DNA of 64,000 nucleotides. It comes from Desulfuromonas versatilis. GTDB taxonomy: Bacteria > Desulfobacterota > Desulfuromonadia > Desulfuromonadales > NIT-T3. Below, piece by piece: positions 18,984 to 26,998 of this stretch (position 1 is the first letter of the stretch; every line of letters starts with the position of its first letter). The notes below the pieces were generated by a model, which was given only the letters and a program-made list of their open reading frames with translations, made no database searches and was not told where the DNA came from. The position numbers were made by a program, and so were the translations under genes. The stretch lies in NCBI RefSeq assembly GCF_019704135.1, contig NZ_AP024355.1, forward strand, positions 248,001-312,000, written 5' to 3'.

Positions 18984-19574
18984 ATGACAAGACAACGCGA
19001 CACCAAAACTGAACTGATCAAAGTCGGCATGGAGTTGATTGGCGCCCAGGGTTATAACGCCACCGGTATTGGTGCCGTGCTGAAGCAGGCGGGCGTGCCG
19101 AAGGGCTCCTTCTACCACCATTTCGAAAGCAAGGAAGAATTCGGTCTGGCCATCATTGAGGCCTTTACGGAAAGATTTCTGGCGCGCCTCGATGTTTTCC
19201 TTTCTGATGATACGTTGACGCCGCTCAACCGTCTGCGGGTCTTTCTGGAAAAAGGGCTGGCGCAGCTCGAGTCGCACAGCTTTAACACCGGTTGTCTTAT
19301 CGGTGATCTCGCGCAGGAGTTGGCGGCGCAGAACGAGCGTCTAAGGAATCGCCTTGACACCGTTCTGGCCTCTTGGAGCGAGCGTTTTTCCGCCTGCCTG
19401 CATGAAGCACAGCAGGTGGGGGAACTTCCATCGTCGCTCGACCCGGACATGGTCGCCGGTCTGATTCTCTCGGGATGGGAAGGGGCGGTACTCCGCTCAA
19501 AGGTGATGAAATCCCCGAAACCCGTTCGCGAGTTCCTAGACATCCTCTTCGCGGTTGTTCTGAAGAACCCTTAG
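18984..19574 (+). CDS. TetR-family repressor, NemR/AcuR-like
   Basis: A 196-residue regulator. The N-terminal helix-turn-helix reads MELIGAQGYNATGIGAVLKQAGVPKGSFYHHFESKEEF (in part), and the ligand domain contains FNTGCLIGDLAQELA. Cys104 there lines up by eye with the redox-sensing cysteine of NemR, so it may sense electrophiles or quinones (inference). ATG 18984 is chosen over the longer frame because it starts at the conserved TRQRDTKTELI and lies directly after the operator. The target may include the downstream PAS-like gene, 74 bases away, and itself. Confidence 0.85.
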   Translation: MTRQRDTKTELIKVGMELIGAQGYNATGIGAVLKQAGVPKGSFYHHFESKEEFGLAIIEAFTERFLARLDVFLSDDTLTPLNRLRVFLEKGLAQLESHSFNTGCLIGDLAQELAAQNERLRNRLDTVLASWSERFSACLHEAQQVGELPSSLDPDMVAGLILSGWEGAVLRSKVMKSPKPVREFLDILFAVVLKNP

Positions 19575-19648
19575 ACTCTCAACCAGCCTCGCTACAACCT
19601 GGCAACGCCACCGGCAAAGCGCAAAAGACGCAGAAGGAGCAAAAACCC

Positions 19649-20056
19649 ATGGCAACGCATCAAATCAGTGACGAGATTCGCAAAAACTTTCACCTTTTCA
19701 CCGACAACTTCCCCTTCCCCGTGATGCTGATCCATAAGGACCGGACCATCCTGGAGGTAAACAAAACAGCCGAAGACCAAGGCTATCCCACCGGGGTTCG
19801 CTGTGTCGAAATGGGGAAAAAAGAGTATCACAAAGTATGCCTTGCTAACCAGGCGCTTACCGACCAGAGCGCCAAGCGCCTCGTGGCATACTTTGACTTC
19901 CGGGGGGCCGTTCTTGACACCTACTGGATTCCGCTTGCCGGGAGCGACGACCTCTACCTCCATTTTTCCCCGGACATCACCGAATGGGCGAAGGAAAGCT
20001 TGATTCCGGCGAAATGTGAAAGCGGTATTGACTGTTCCGCCTGCAACTGCGGGTAA
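19649..20056 (+). CDS. Small PAS-like protein with Cys-rich C-terminus
   Basis: A 135-residue protein starting at ATG 19649 with AGAAGGAG upstream. Residues about 20-110 read as a PAS-like fold (NFPFPVMLIHKDRTILEVNKTAE, YPTGVRC, YWIPLAG, LYLHFSPDITEWAK). The tail ends CESGIDCSACNCG, four closely spaced cysteines that could bind a metal or react with electrophiles. It follows the NemR-like repressor on the same strand and is probably in its operon. No catalytic domain is present; function unknown. Confidence 0.65.
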   Translation: MATHQISDEIRKNFHLFTDNFPFPVMLIHKDRTILEVNKTAEDQGYPTGVRCVEMGKKEYHKVCLANQALTDQSAKRLVAYFDFRGAVLDTYWIPLAGSDDLYLHFSPDITEWAKESLIPAKCESGIDCSACNCG

Positions 20057-20136
20057 GGTTTGTCTCTGGGCATTCCGACCTATTTGAGGCCCAACCAAAA
20101 AACAGAACCAGATTTATCTGAGGAATTAACAACAGA

Positions 20137-20166
20137 CAGGGAGGCAATCTGCCCATTGCCTCCCTG
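20137..20166. terminator. Stem-loop after the PAS-like gene
   Basis: A perfect 12-bp stem (CAGGGAGGCAAT and its complement) with a six-base loop, but no clean T tract (CCTCTTCC follows). It probably ends or protects the TetR/PAS transcript. The rest of 20057-20370 shows nothing further. Confidence 0.5.
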
Positions 20167-20370
20167 CCTCTTCCGACCTTCTACGGTTATGGACAGCGTG
20201 GTCGCCTGTCTCCGCTGTAGCTAGGGCATTAGAAAAACAGCAGTCTTCCCCCCTTCAGTCCCATCCGATCGAAAGTCCATTGCGGGTTACATTAATTTGA
20301 GTCAAATCACTTTGAATTGAAGAACCGGCGCTCTTTGATAATCTTGATGATATTCTTGGAGTCTGCCAAA

Positions 20371-21852
20371 ATGAACATCCTCCTAATCTATCCAGAGTTT
20401 CCGGATACCTTCTGGAGTTTCAAGCATGCGCTGAAGCTGGCTCACAAGAGAGCCTCTTCGCCTCCGTTAGGACTTCTCACGGTTGCTGCGATATTGCCGC
20501 CCGACTGGGGTAAGCGCTTGGTTGACCTGAATGTCACCAGACTTACAGCAAAGGATCTGGCCTGGGCTGACGCAGCATTTGTCAGCGCCATGTTGGTGCA
20601 AAGGGAGTCGGCCCGTCAAATCATTGCCCAGTGCAGAACAGCCGGGATCCGGATTATCGCCGGGGGGCCGCTCTTTACGAGCGAATGTGAGAAGTTCGAG
20701 GAGGTTGATCATTTCGTCCTGAATGAGGGGGAGTTGACTCTGCCACCCTTTCTGGCCGATTTTGCCCGGGGCGAGGCCAGGCGCGTCTACAGGACCTCCG
20801 CGTTCGCAGACATTCAGAATTCGCCCGCTCCCCTGTGGGACCTGATCGACATCCGAAGCTATGCCGCCATGAGCCTGCAGTATTCGCGGGGCTGCCCCTT
20901 CCATTGCGAATTCTGCAACGTAACGGCCCTATATGGTCACCAGCCCCGCACCAAGAGCACTGCCCAGGTGATCGCCGAGCTTGACCTCCTCTATGGCAGG
21001 GGATGGCGGGGGAGCGTTTTCTTTGTCGACGACAACTTCATCGGCAATAAAAAGCATCTCAAGGCGGATTTATTGCCTGCCCTCATCGCCTGGCAGAAGA
21101 ACAGGGGCGGGCTTTCCTTTTACACCGAAGCCTCCATCAACCTGGCCGACGACGCGCAACTGGTGGAAATGATGGTCGAGGCTGGCTTCGACACGGTCTT
21201 CATCGGTATTGAAACGCCCAACGAAGCCAGTCTTGCCGAATCGGGCAAGCGGCAAAATCAGAGCCGAAACCTGGTCGAGGATGTTAAGCGCTTGCAGGCG
21301 GCGGGGTTGCAGGTCCAAGGGGGGTTCATTGTCGGTTTCGACAGCGACACTCCGACCATTTTTCAAAGCCAGATCGATTTTATTCAAAAAAGCGGGATCG
21401 TCACGGCGATGGTCGGCCTGCTGCAGGCGCTTCCGGGCACGAGGCTTTACGAACGTCTGAAAAGAGAGGGTCGCCTTCTCTCTGATTCGACGGGGGATAA
21501 CGTCAGCATATCGACCAACATGATTCCAAAGATGGACCTGGACGCCCTGCAGGAGGGGTACAAAATGATCCTGCGGACGATTTACTCACCCGAAAGCTAC
21601 TATCAGCGCGTCAAAGCCTTTTTGCAGGAATACCGCCCCCCAATGGTTCGATCCAGGATGAGCCTTGGCTACAAGATGGCCTTGTTCCATGCCCTTTACC
21701 GCCTCGGGATACTGGGCAAGGAGCGCCTTTTTTTCTGGAAAGTCCTGCTCTGGACCCTTTTAAAGCGGCCGCGATTATTTCCTCACGCCGTCACCCTGGC
21801 GATTTACGGCTACCATTTCCGAATCATCTGCGAGCGTTATATTTTGCAATGA
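20371..21852 (+). CDS. B12-binding radical SAM protein (DUF4070 type), hopanoid C2-methylase-like
   Basis: A 493-residue enzyme. The N-terminal cobalamin-binding domain (MNILLIYPEFPDTFWSF through IIAGGPLF) is followed by the radical SAM cluster CxxxCxxC (C175, C179, C182; RGCPFHCEFCNV), VFFVDDNFIGN, VFIGIETPNE and a DUF4070-like C-terminal part (GLLQALPGTRLYERL). This architecture is that of HpnP (hopanoid C-2 methylase) and a wider set of B12-dependent methylases of unknown substrate. ATG 20371 is chosen because the B12 domain starts there and GGAG lies upstream. No hopanoid gene is next to it, so the substrate stays open. Confidence 0.82.
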   Translation: MNILLIYPEFPDTFWSFKHALKLAHKRASSPPLGLLTVAAILPPDWGKRLVDLNVTRLTAKDLAWADAAFVSAMLVQRESARQIIAQCRTAGIRIIAGGPLFTSECEKFEEVDHFVLNEGELTLPPFLADFARGEARRVYRTSAFADIQNSPAPLWDLIDIRSYAAMSLQYSRGCPFHCEFCNVTALYGHQPRTKSTAQVIAELDLLYGRGWRGSVFFVDDNFIGNKKHLKADLLPALIAWQKNRGGLSFYTEASINLADDAQLVEMMVEAGFDTVFIGIETPNEASLAESGKRQNQSRNLVEDVKRLQAAGLQVQGGFIVGFDSDTPTIFQSQIDFIQKSGIVTAMVGLLQALPGTRLYERLKREGRLLSDSTGDNVSISTNMIPKMDLDALQEGYKMILRTIYSPESYYQRVKAFLQEYRPPMVRSRMSLGYKMALFHALYRLGILGKERLFFWKVLLWTLLKRPRLFPHAVTLAIYGYHFRIICERYILQ

Positions 21853-21977
21853 ATGCCGCCCTTGTTCAGTAGCCGAGTTCGCGTTTGTTTTTCAAGTAAT
21901 TTCGAAGCCTTATAAGCCAGCAAGGGATTTCTGACCCCAGCAATCGCAATCCGGTCCATTAGAGAGTGAGGCTTAGG

Positions 21978-23084
21978 ATGTGTCCAAAGGAAAAAACTCT
22001 GCCCGAGGGTGCCCGTTTGGCCAAATTTGAGCGGATTTTGGAAACAGCCACCGATGGAATTGTCACCCTGGACAAAGAGGGGAGGTATACCTATGCCAAT
22101 CCAGCCGCGGAGAGCATCCTGGGCGTTCCCCGGGGTCAAATCCTTCAGCGAACCTTTGACCATGCCGCCTGGAAGCTCTCAACGCTAAAGGGAGAGCGCC
22201 TTCCCAATGACGAAACCCCGTTCAAGCGGGTGCTGCAGGAGAACAAGGGCGTCTATGGCCTGAAGCTGATCATCGAGCGGCCCGACGGGGAGAGGGTAAT
22301 CATTTCCACCAATGCCGCACCACTATTCGATGCCGCCGGGCACTTCGACGGTGTGGTGGGGGTCTTCACCGACGTTACCGAACAGCATGAACTCCAAGAG
22401 CGGAATAAAACCTTTCATCATACAGTGGCCCACGACCTTCGAATCCCGCTGACGGTGATTCAGGGACATGCAGAAATGCTGAAGGACGCCCTTCGGGAGG
22501 GCGGCGTCAGGGGCACCATTTTGCAGAACGTTGACGGGATTCTGGAAGGCACCGAGAAAATGGAGAGAATGATCCAGGATCTGGTGGATACCGCCCGCAT
22601 CGAAGGCGGTCAGGTCCACCTGGAAAAAGAATCCATCAACCTTGAAACCTTTGTATGGTCACTTCTGCAAAGATCTCAGGAGATCATTGACATGAACCGC
22701 CTGATAACTCAAATCCCCCAGAATTTGCCTTCCGTATCGGCAGACCCTGGTCGCCTGGAGCGTATATTTCTGAATCTCCTCAGCAACTCCGCTAAATTCT
22801 CACCGCCCGAGAGCAAGGTTATTATCCAGGCTCGTAAGGTTGGGGGGGAAATCATTATCTCCATCACCGACCACGGAATGGGGATCACCCCCGAAGATTG
22901 TTCTCGCCTTTTCAAGCGCTTTTTTCAGGTCAGGGACTCCCAAGCGTCCAGCGGAGTCGGCCTGGGTCTGTATATCGCCAAGTTGCTGGTAGAAACCCAT
23001 GGGGGACACATCTGGGTTGAGAGCAAATTAGGCGAAGGGAGCACTTTCTATTTTTCATTACCCGCTGAAAACTCTACTTTTTAA
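21978..23084 (+). CDS. PAS-domain sensor histidine kinase
   Basis: A 368-residue soluble kinase. One PAS domain with PAC-like tail (ILETATDGIVTLDKEGRYTYANPAAESILG to VVGVFTDVTEQHEL, about 15-140) precedes a HisKA dimerisation helix with the phospho-acceptor in HHTVAHDLRIPLTVIQGH. The HATPase domain follows, with the N-box LLSNSAKF, G1 ITDHGMGI and G2 GVGLGLYIAK. There is no membrane segment, so it senses a cytoplasmic signal. ATG 21978 has GAGG at proper distance. No response regulator is adjacent, so it is an orphan kinase here. Confidence 0.92.
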   Translation: MCPKEKTLPEGARLAKFERILETATDGIVTLDKEGRYTYANPAAESILGVPRGQILQRTFDHAAWKLSTLKGERLPNDETPFKRVLQENKGVYGLKLIIERPDGERVIISTNAAPLFDAAGHFDGVVGVFTDVTEQHELQERNKTFHHTVAHDLRIPLTVIQGHAEMLKDALREGGVRGTILQNVDGILEGTEKMERMIQDLVDTARIEGGQVHLEKESINLETFVWSLLQRSQEIIDMNRLITQIPQNLPSVSADPGRLERIFLNLLSNSAKFSPPESKVIIQARKVGGEIIISITDHGMGITPEDCSRLFKRFFQVRDSQASSGVGLGLYIAKLLVETHGGHIWVESKLGEGSTFYFSLPAENSTF

Positions 23085-23266
23085 CTGTCTGCTTGACGGG
23101 AAAGAGTACCCAGGCAATCTGCGTAGAAGACGACAAAATTATCCTGGCCACGGATGCCGTTGCCCCGGCCTCCTGACCGAGGGGTTTTGCGCCGCTCTCG
23201 ATTATTTCCCCGGGGAGGTTTGGATGGGCCTAAACGCGGAGAGTCCTCGCTGAAAGAGGGAGGAAT

Positions 23267-23917
23267 TCAGGTGCCGGCGGGTGGAATGACATAGTAAAAA
23301 ACGGCAAAATAGTGACAGACACTTCCGGCCAGAACGAAAAGATGCCAGATGGCGTGATGAAAAAGGAGCCGCTTCCAGGCGTAAAAAATCAGACCGAAGC
23401 TGTAGAACAGGCCTCCCGCCAGAAGCAGTTGGAGTCCCGGGCCGGGAATCAACTCGATTGCGGGCCTTATGGCGAAGATGAGCAGCCAGCCCATAAACAG
23501 ATAGAGTAGCGGCGCCAGAATCTTGAACCGATGAACGAAAAAGATTTTGAAAATGACGCCCAGAACGGTCAGCCCCCACACCGCGCCGAACAGCGTCCAG
23601 CCCCAGTTGCCGCGCAGATAAACCAGGGTAAACGGAGTATAGGTCCCCGCAATGAGAAGATATATGGTCGAGTGGTCGAGGATCTTGAAGATCCTCCCCC
23701 AACGATCATGGAACTTGAAAACGTGATAAAGGGTAAAGGCCGCGTAGGAGAGGACCAGGCTTGCCCCGTAGATGGAACAACTCACGATATGCCAGCCATT
23801 GCCGGTGCGGGCCGCATGGATGACCAAGGCTACCAGTCCCGGCAGGCTGAGAAGCCAGCCGACGGCGGGAGCGAGCGTGTTGGCCATTTGGATAGATTTG
23901 TAATGGCGCTGGTCCAT
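23267..23917 (-). CDS. Hemolysin III / TrhA-family membrane protein
   Basis: About 216 residues with seven predicted membrane helices of the PAQR/hemolysin III fold. The diagnostic motifs are SYAAFTLYHVF with the metal-site His, FKILDHSTIYLLIAGTYTPF, and HHAIWHLFVLAGSVCHYFAVFY near the C-terminus. In bacteria the family is linked to membrane homeostasis. ATG 23917 is used; a TTG two codons earlier is possible. No partner gene is adjacent. The gap 23085-23266 on its right side (the end of the kinase) holds no gene. Confidence 0.9.
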   Translation of the reverse strand: MDQRHYKSIQMANTLAPAVGWLLSLPGLVALVIHAARTGNGWHIVSCSIYGASLVLSYAAFTLYHVFKFHDRWGRIFKILDHSTIYLLIAGTYTPFTLVYLRGNWGWTLFGAVWGLTVLGVIFKIFFVHRFKILAPLLYLFMGWLLIFAIRPAIELIPGPGLQLLLAGGLFYSFGLIFYAWKRLLFHHAIWHLFVLAGSVCHYFAVFYYVIPPAGT

Positions 23918-23923
23918 AGGCAA

Positions 23924-24308
23924 AAGAGGCTATTCTGAAACAATGAACCCGACGGTCTTTTCCATTTATCTTATCAAAATAAAATAAACACATGGCCGCC
24001 CTTGAAACGATTTACCTGGCAGTCGCGCCTGAGCCTGAGAAGTCTTGCTTGTGTCACTATAAAATCACCCGGGTTTGCAGGGCAGATTCAACAGGCGGCC
24101 GGCGGCGGTTTGGTCCAGATCGCGTCAATGGTGCTGCATTCGATGAATGACTACGCGATGGCCGACCCGGCAAGCGGGAACTGAGCGCTGGATACCGGCC
24201 GCGGCACCCAGGTGTGGTGACTGCGTCGTTACGCAGCCTCTGGAAGGCATTGAGCAAAGGCCGCGGCACCTCGCCGGTGGCCATCCCGCGACTCGACTGT
24301 TGCGTTCG
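23924..24308. other. Region with no intact gene; probably decayed 5' part of the MBL-fold gene
   Basis: No frame runs through it, but it leads directly into the recognisable metallo-beta-lactamase-like fragment at 24309. It may hold the eroded N-terminal part of that gene; stop codons and shifts interrupt every frame. Confidence 0.35.
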
Positions 24309-24404
24309 GCCCGGCATTTCCCCGGGCGGTGGCTGGTGCGCAACAAGACCCTCTGGGCGTCCTGGGTGATTCGGGGCAAAGGGCAGAGGGTCTTCTTTGG
24401 CGAC
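24309..24404 (+). pseudogene. N-terminal-half fragment of an MBL-fold hydrolase (NAPE-PLD/lactonase-like)
   Basis: The translated stretch ARHFPGRWLVRNKTLW, then ASWVIRGKGQRVFFGD, matches the conserved middle of NAPE-PLD/UlaG-like metallo-beta-lactamase proteins, where ARHFSGRG..RN.TLW.SWVI......VFFSGD is typical. The fragment ends at the GD metal-site motif, exactly where a 92-bp repeat starts. The expected continuation (a few residues, then GEKYGPFDL) is found at 33083, on the same strand, beyond the coo gene island. Confidence 0.6.
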
Positions 24405-24489
24405 AACCAGGGAGTGTGGTTGCGGGAGCTAAGGGCCCGGCAGACCTGGTTTTCCCATAGATTAGGGCGTGGTAGCCAACCGGAGATCT
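24398..24489 (+). repeat. 92-bp structured dispersed repeat, copy A
   Basis: Shares about 84 of 92 bases with 33371-33462. It can fold as several stems: an outer TGGC/GCCA pair, CAACCA/TGGTTG, CGGG/CCCG and CCC/GGG within CCCATAGATTAGGG. It begins at the broken end of the MBL-like gene. Mismatches fall partly in loops. Class unknown; it did not match any riboswitch I know. Confidence 0.75.
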
Positions 24490-24534
24490 CCGGGTCCGTG
24501 CCCACTCCCGTCCGGGCGGACGGGCAAAAAATCC

Positions 24535-24566
24535 AAAGGCCGTTTCCTTAAAAGGGTGCGGCCTTG
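24535..24566 (+). terminator. Possible terminator upstream of cooA
   Basis: AAAGGCCGTTTCC and GGGTGCGGCCTT can pair imperfectly and are followed by a T-rich stretch (GTTCTTTC). It resembles the terminator at 12855 in sequence (16 identical bases). No gene directly upstream needs it unless the 92-bp repeat is transcribed. Confidence 0.4.
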
Positions 24567-24712
24567 TTCTTTCTCTCCCTCCTTTCGAAACCTGTTGCCG
24601 TTCCCTCATTCGGTCCGGGTGCTGGAGTCTTCCCCGACTGGAGAGTTGCGATAGGATTTACTCGGATGGTAAGGTGCAAAGGTGTTTGAACTCTTTTCTG
24701 GAAGAAATGGCC

Positions 24713-25378
24713 ATGCCCGCAAAGATGAAACTGACCCATGTCGATCTTCTCAGGCTCTTCGATTCGCCCGAGTATGCCGAAATCGCCAAGGGTTTCAAGG
24801 AGCAGAGATACGCAAAAAAGACCATAGTTTGTACCCCTTACGATGAGGGCAATCGGCTATTCATCGTAAAAAGCGGGAGGTTGCGGGTTTTTCTCTCCTA
24901 TGAAGACAGGGAGTTCACCCTGGCGTTGCTGGAGCCCGGTGACATTTTCAGTACTCATACCAGGGCCTTTGCCGAAGCCCTGGAGGAGTCGGTCGTTCTG
25001 TTGGGCAACACCCTGCAATTTCAGCAAAAAATTGTTGAAAGCCCGGAGATCACCCTGGTTATGGTCAAGGTTCTCGGTGAGCTTCTGAAGAACTCGATTA
25101 CCATCATAGAAGGCTTGGCCTTCAAGGATGCGAGACAGCGCCTGCTTGACTTCCTTGTCAGCGCAACCGAGGACAGGGGGCAGCTTCACCCTGAGGGGGT
25201 CTCGGTGGAACTTGGCTTGACAACGGAGGAAATCGCCCTGCTTGTCGGCACCACTCGCCAGACCATCTCCACCTTGCTTAACGACCTGATCAAGTCCGAG
25301 GTTCTTGAAAAGCTCGACCGCCGAACGCTGCTGATCAGGGATATCGCCCTGCTCCAGGATTGGAACAGTCTCTCCTGA
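24713..25378 (+). CDS. cooA: CO-sensing transcription activator CooA (CRP/FNR family, heme type)
   Basis: A 221-residue CRP-family regulator, the size of known CooA proteins. The effector domain contains GRLRVFLSYEDREFTLALLEPGDIFSTHTRAF (in part), closely like Carboxydothermus CooA. His82, the ferrous heme ligand, is present, but the ferric ligand position 80 is Ser, not Cys. The C-terminal HTH reads TTEEIALLVGTTRQTISTLLNDL. ATG 24713 is chosen because GGAAG lies eight bases upstream and it gives Pro at position 2, the known distal heme ligand in Rhodospirillum CooA. Two perfect CooA boxes follow in the island, which supports the assignment. Confidence 0.88.
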   Translation: MPAKMKLTHVDLLRLFDSPEYAEIAKGFKEQRYAKKTIVCTPYDEGNRLFIVKSGRLRVFLSYEDREFTLALLEPGDIFSTHTRAFAEALEESVVLLGNTLQFQQKIVESPEITLVMVKVLGELLKNSITIIEGLAFKDARQRLLDFLVSATEDRGQLHPEGVSVELGLTTEEIALLVGTTRQTISTLLNDLIKSEVLEKLDRRTLLIRDIALLQDWNSLS

Positions 25379-25409
25379 TTCTTCTCCCCCATTCATTTTT
25401 TCCATTCCC

Positions 25410-25440
25410 GGCCCGCTGGAATTTCCGGCGGGCCGTTCTT
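25410..25440 (+). terminator. Terminator after cooA
   Basis: GGCCCGCTGG pairs with CCGGCGGGCC around AATTT, followed by GTTCTTATTT. It isolates cooA from the CooA-activated hydrogenase operon. Confidence 0.8.
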
Positions 25441-25463
25441 ATTTCTCCCCGATTTTTCCAAAC

Positions 25464-25479
25464 TGTCGCCCTGCCGACA
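25464..25479 (+). promoter_or_regulatory. CooA box upstream of the hydrogenase operon
   Basis: TGTCG-CCCTGC-CGACA, a perfect CooA-type palindrome. A -10-like TAGAGT lies at about 25502-25507, so the box would be centred near -42, the class II position known for CooA promoters. About 100 bases then separate it from the first gene. Confidence 0.85.
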
Positions 25480-25580
25480 GAACTTACCACGCCTCCACGA
25501 CTAGAGTAGCCACTAAAGGGCGCAGTTGCGAATCCAAGGCGCCCGGTTGTCCCTCGACGAAAGAAAGGGGAGGTCGGCTG

Positions 25581-26549
25581 GTGGCAGAGAAAGTGATTTT
25601 TCAGCTTCTGATATTTCCGGGCGGGGTTTTCGCCTTGCTATTGGGTCTGCTGCTCAGCGGGGTCGACCGTAAGGTGACTGCCCGCCTGCAGCGCAGGGTC
25701 GGTCCCCCAATCCTGCAGCCTGTTTTTGACCTGGGCAAGTTGTCGCTCCCGGGCCCCCCGGGGCAATCGCGGGACAGGGGCGGCATTTTCGCCCTCGCGA
25801 TCCTTCTGGGGATCGTTGCTGTCGCTTTAGCCGCCGTGCCGGTTTTAAGCGCCGGTATCCACGGGGGAGGCGGCTTTCTTTTGGGCCTGCCCGAGATTGG
25901 TTTGCTCCTCGCCGGGCCGACCGTCGCCCTGGTTGCGGGCGAGCGCTTTTCCGGGGCTCACTTTGGGCCGGTCCGTTTCTCCCGGGAGCTTGCCCTGGTG
26001 CTGATTTGGGCAGGGGCCCTGCTCCCGGTGCTGCTCAGCGTGGGCCTGCAGGTCGGGGCGGGTTCCGGAGAAACGGTTGCCTGGTCGCTGGCGGCGATCG
26101 TCCGCTTCCAGCAGGAGCAGGGCCCGCTGCTTTTCACCCCGGCTCTGTGGCCGGCATTTTTGACCTATCTCTTCTTTATTCCTGCCTTTGCCGGGGAGGG
26201 GCCATTCGGACTCTGCGGCGCCGAGGCGGAGTTTGTCGAGGCTCCCGCCCATGAATTCCCGAAACCGGTGCTGGGGCTGTACCTGATCCTGCAGGCGCTG
26301 CGGACGGTGGCGGTTCTCGGCCTGGGGGTGGTCCTTTTCTTTCCGCCGGGGCCAGGGGAGGGCATGGTGGTCGGCCTGGCCGGGTTTGTCCTGAAATGCC
26401 TCCTGCTGATGCTGGTCTCGTTGACCCTGGTCCGCGCGACATGCGGCCATCTTCGCATTGATCAGCTTTTCGGTCTGTTTTGGAAGTGGCCGGTGTTCCT
26501 CGGCCTTTCGAGCCTCGTTCTGGTTTTGATCGCAAGGAGTTGGCCGTGA
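25581..26549 (+). CDS. cooK: CO-induced hydrogenase membrane subunit CooK (NuoH-like)
   Basis: A 322-residue membrane protein with about eight helices, homologous to the NuoH/EchB/HycD anchor. Family motifs include GVDRKVTARLQRRVGPPILQPVFDLGKL near the N-terminus (in part) and the acidic loop GAEAEFVEAPAHEF, equivalent to the conserved Glu cluster that contacts the quinone-site/hydrogenase arm. It starts at GTG with GGGGAGG upstream and is the first gene of the CooA-controlled operon K-L-X-U-H. In other coo clusters cooM precedes it; here it is preceded only by the promoter. Confidence 0.9.
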   Translation: MAEKVIFQLLIFPGGVFALLLGLLLSGVDRKVTARLQRRVGPPILQPVFDLGKLSLPGPPGQSRDRGGIFALAILLGIVAVALAAVPVLSAGIHGGGGFLLGLPEIGLLLAGPTVALVAGERFSGAHFGPVRFSRELALVLIWAGALLPVLLSVGLQVGAGSGETVAWSLAAIVRFQQEQGPLLFTPALWPAFLTYLFFIPAFAGEGPFGLCGAEAEFVEAPAHEFPKPVLGLYLILQALRTVAVLGLGVVLFFPPGPGEGMVVGLAGFVLKCLLLMLVSLTLVRATCGHLRIDQLFGLFWKWPVFLGLSSLVLVLIARSWP

Positions 26550-26977
26550 AAAGCTTCCTGAAGAGAGTCGCCCGCAGGTCCCCCTGGTTGTTTCGCATCA
26601 ATGCCGGCTCCTGCAATGGCTGCGACGTCGAACTGGTGACCACCGCCTGCATTCCCCGTTACGACGTGGAGAGGCTCGGCTGCAAGTACTGCGGCAGCCC
26701 GAAGCACGCCGATATCGTGCTCATCACCGGCCCGTTGACCGCCCGCGTCAAGGAGAAGGTGCTGCGGCTCTACGCGGAAATCCCCGACCCCAAGGTGACG
26801 GTGGCGGTGGGGATCTGCCCCATATCCTGCGGGGTGTTTCGTGACAGCTACGCCATCGAGGGGCCGATCGACAGGTACATCCCTGTGGACGTCAACGTCC
26901 CCGGTTGTCCGCCGCGCCCCCAGGCGATCATCGAAGGGATCAGCGAGGCGATCAAGATCTGGGGAACCAGGCTCTAG
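26546..26977 (+). CDS. cooL: CO-induced hydrogenase small subunit CooL (NuoB-like)
   Basis: A 143-residue small subunit of a group 4 [NiFe] hydrogenase. It carries one proximal [4Fe-4S] cluster with C23, C26 (AGSCNGCDVEL), C91 (GICPISCG) and C121 (PGCPPRP). The GTG start overlaps the cooK stop (GTGA) and has AAGGAG upstream; the longer frame into cooK is discarded. It contacts CooH and passes electrons from the ferredoxin-like CooX to the nickel site. Confidence 0.93.
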   Translation: MKSFLKRVARRSPWLFRINAGSCNGCDVELVTTACIPRYDVERLGCKYCGSPKHADIVLITGPLTARVKEKVLRLYAEIPDPKVTVAVGICPISCGVFRDSYAIEGPIDRYIPVDVNVPGCPPRPQAIIEGISEAIKIWGTRL

Positions 26978-26998
26978 CCGGGGAGGGGAGCATCCGCC

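Noticed and set aside
24398-24489. The 92-bp repeat as a c-di-GMP (GEMM), cobalamin or Moco riboswitch
   Set aside because: It has short stems and a GGTAGCC-like end, but the conserved cores of those classes (for example GACGCAAAGCC or GCCACTG) are absent, and no gene start follows at the proper distance.
24674-24712. Longer start for CooA at 24674
   Set aside because: ATG 24713 has a better ribosome site and gives Pro2 and a length like known CooA.
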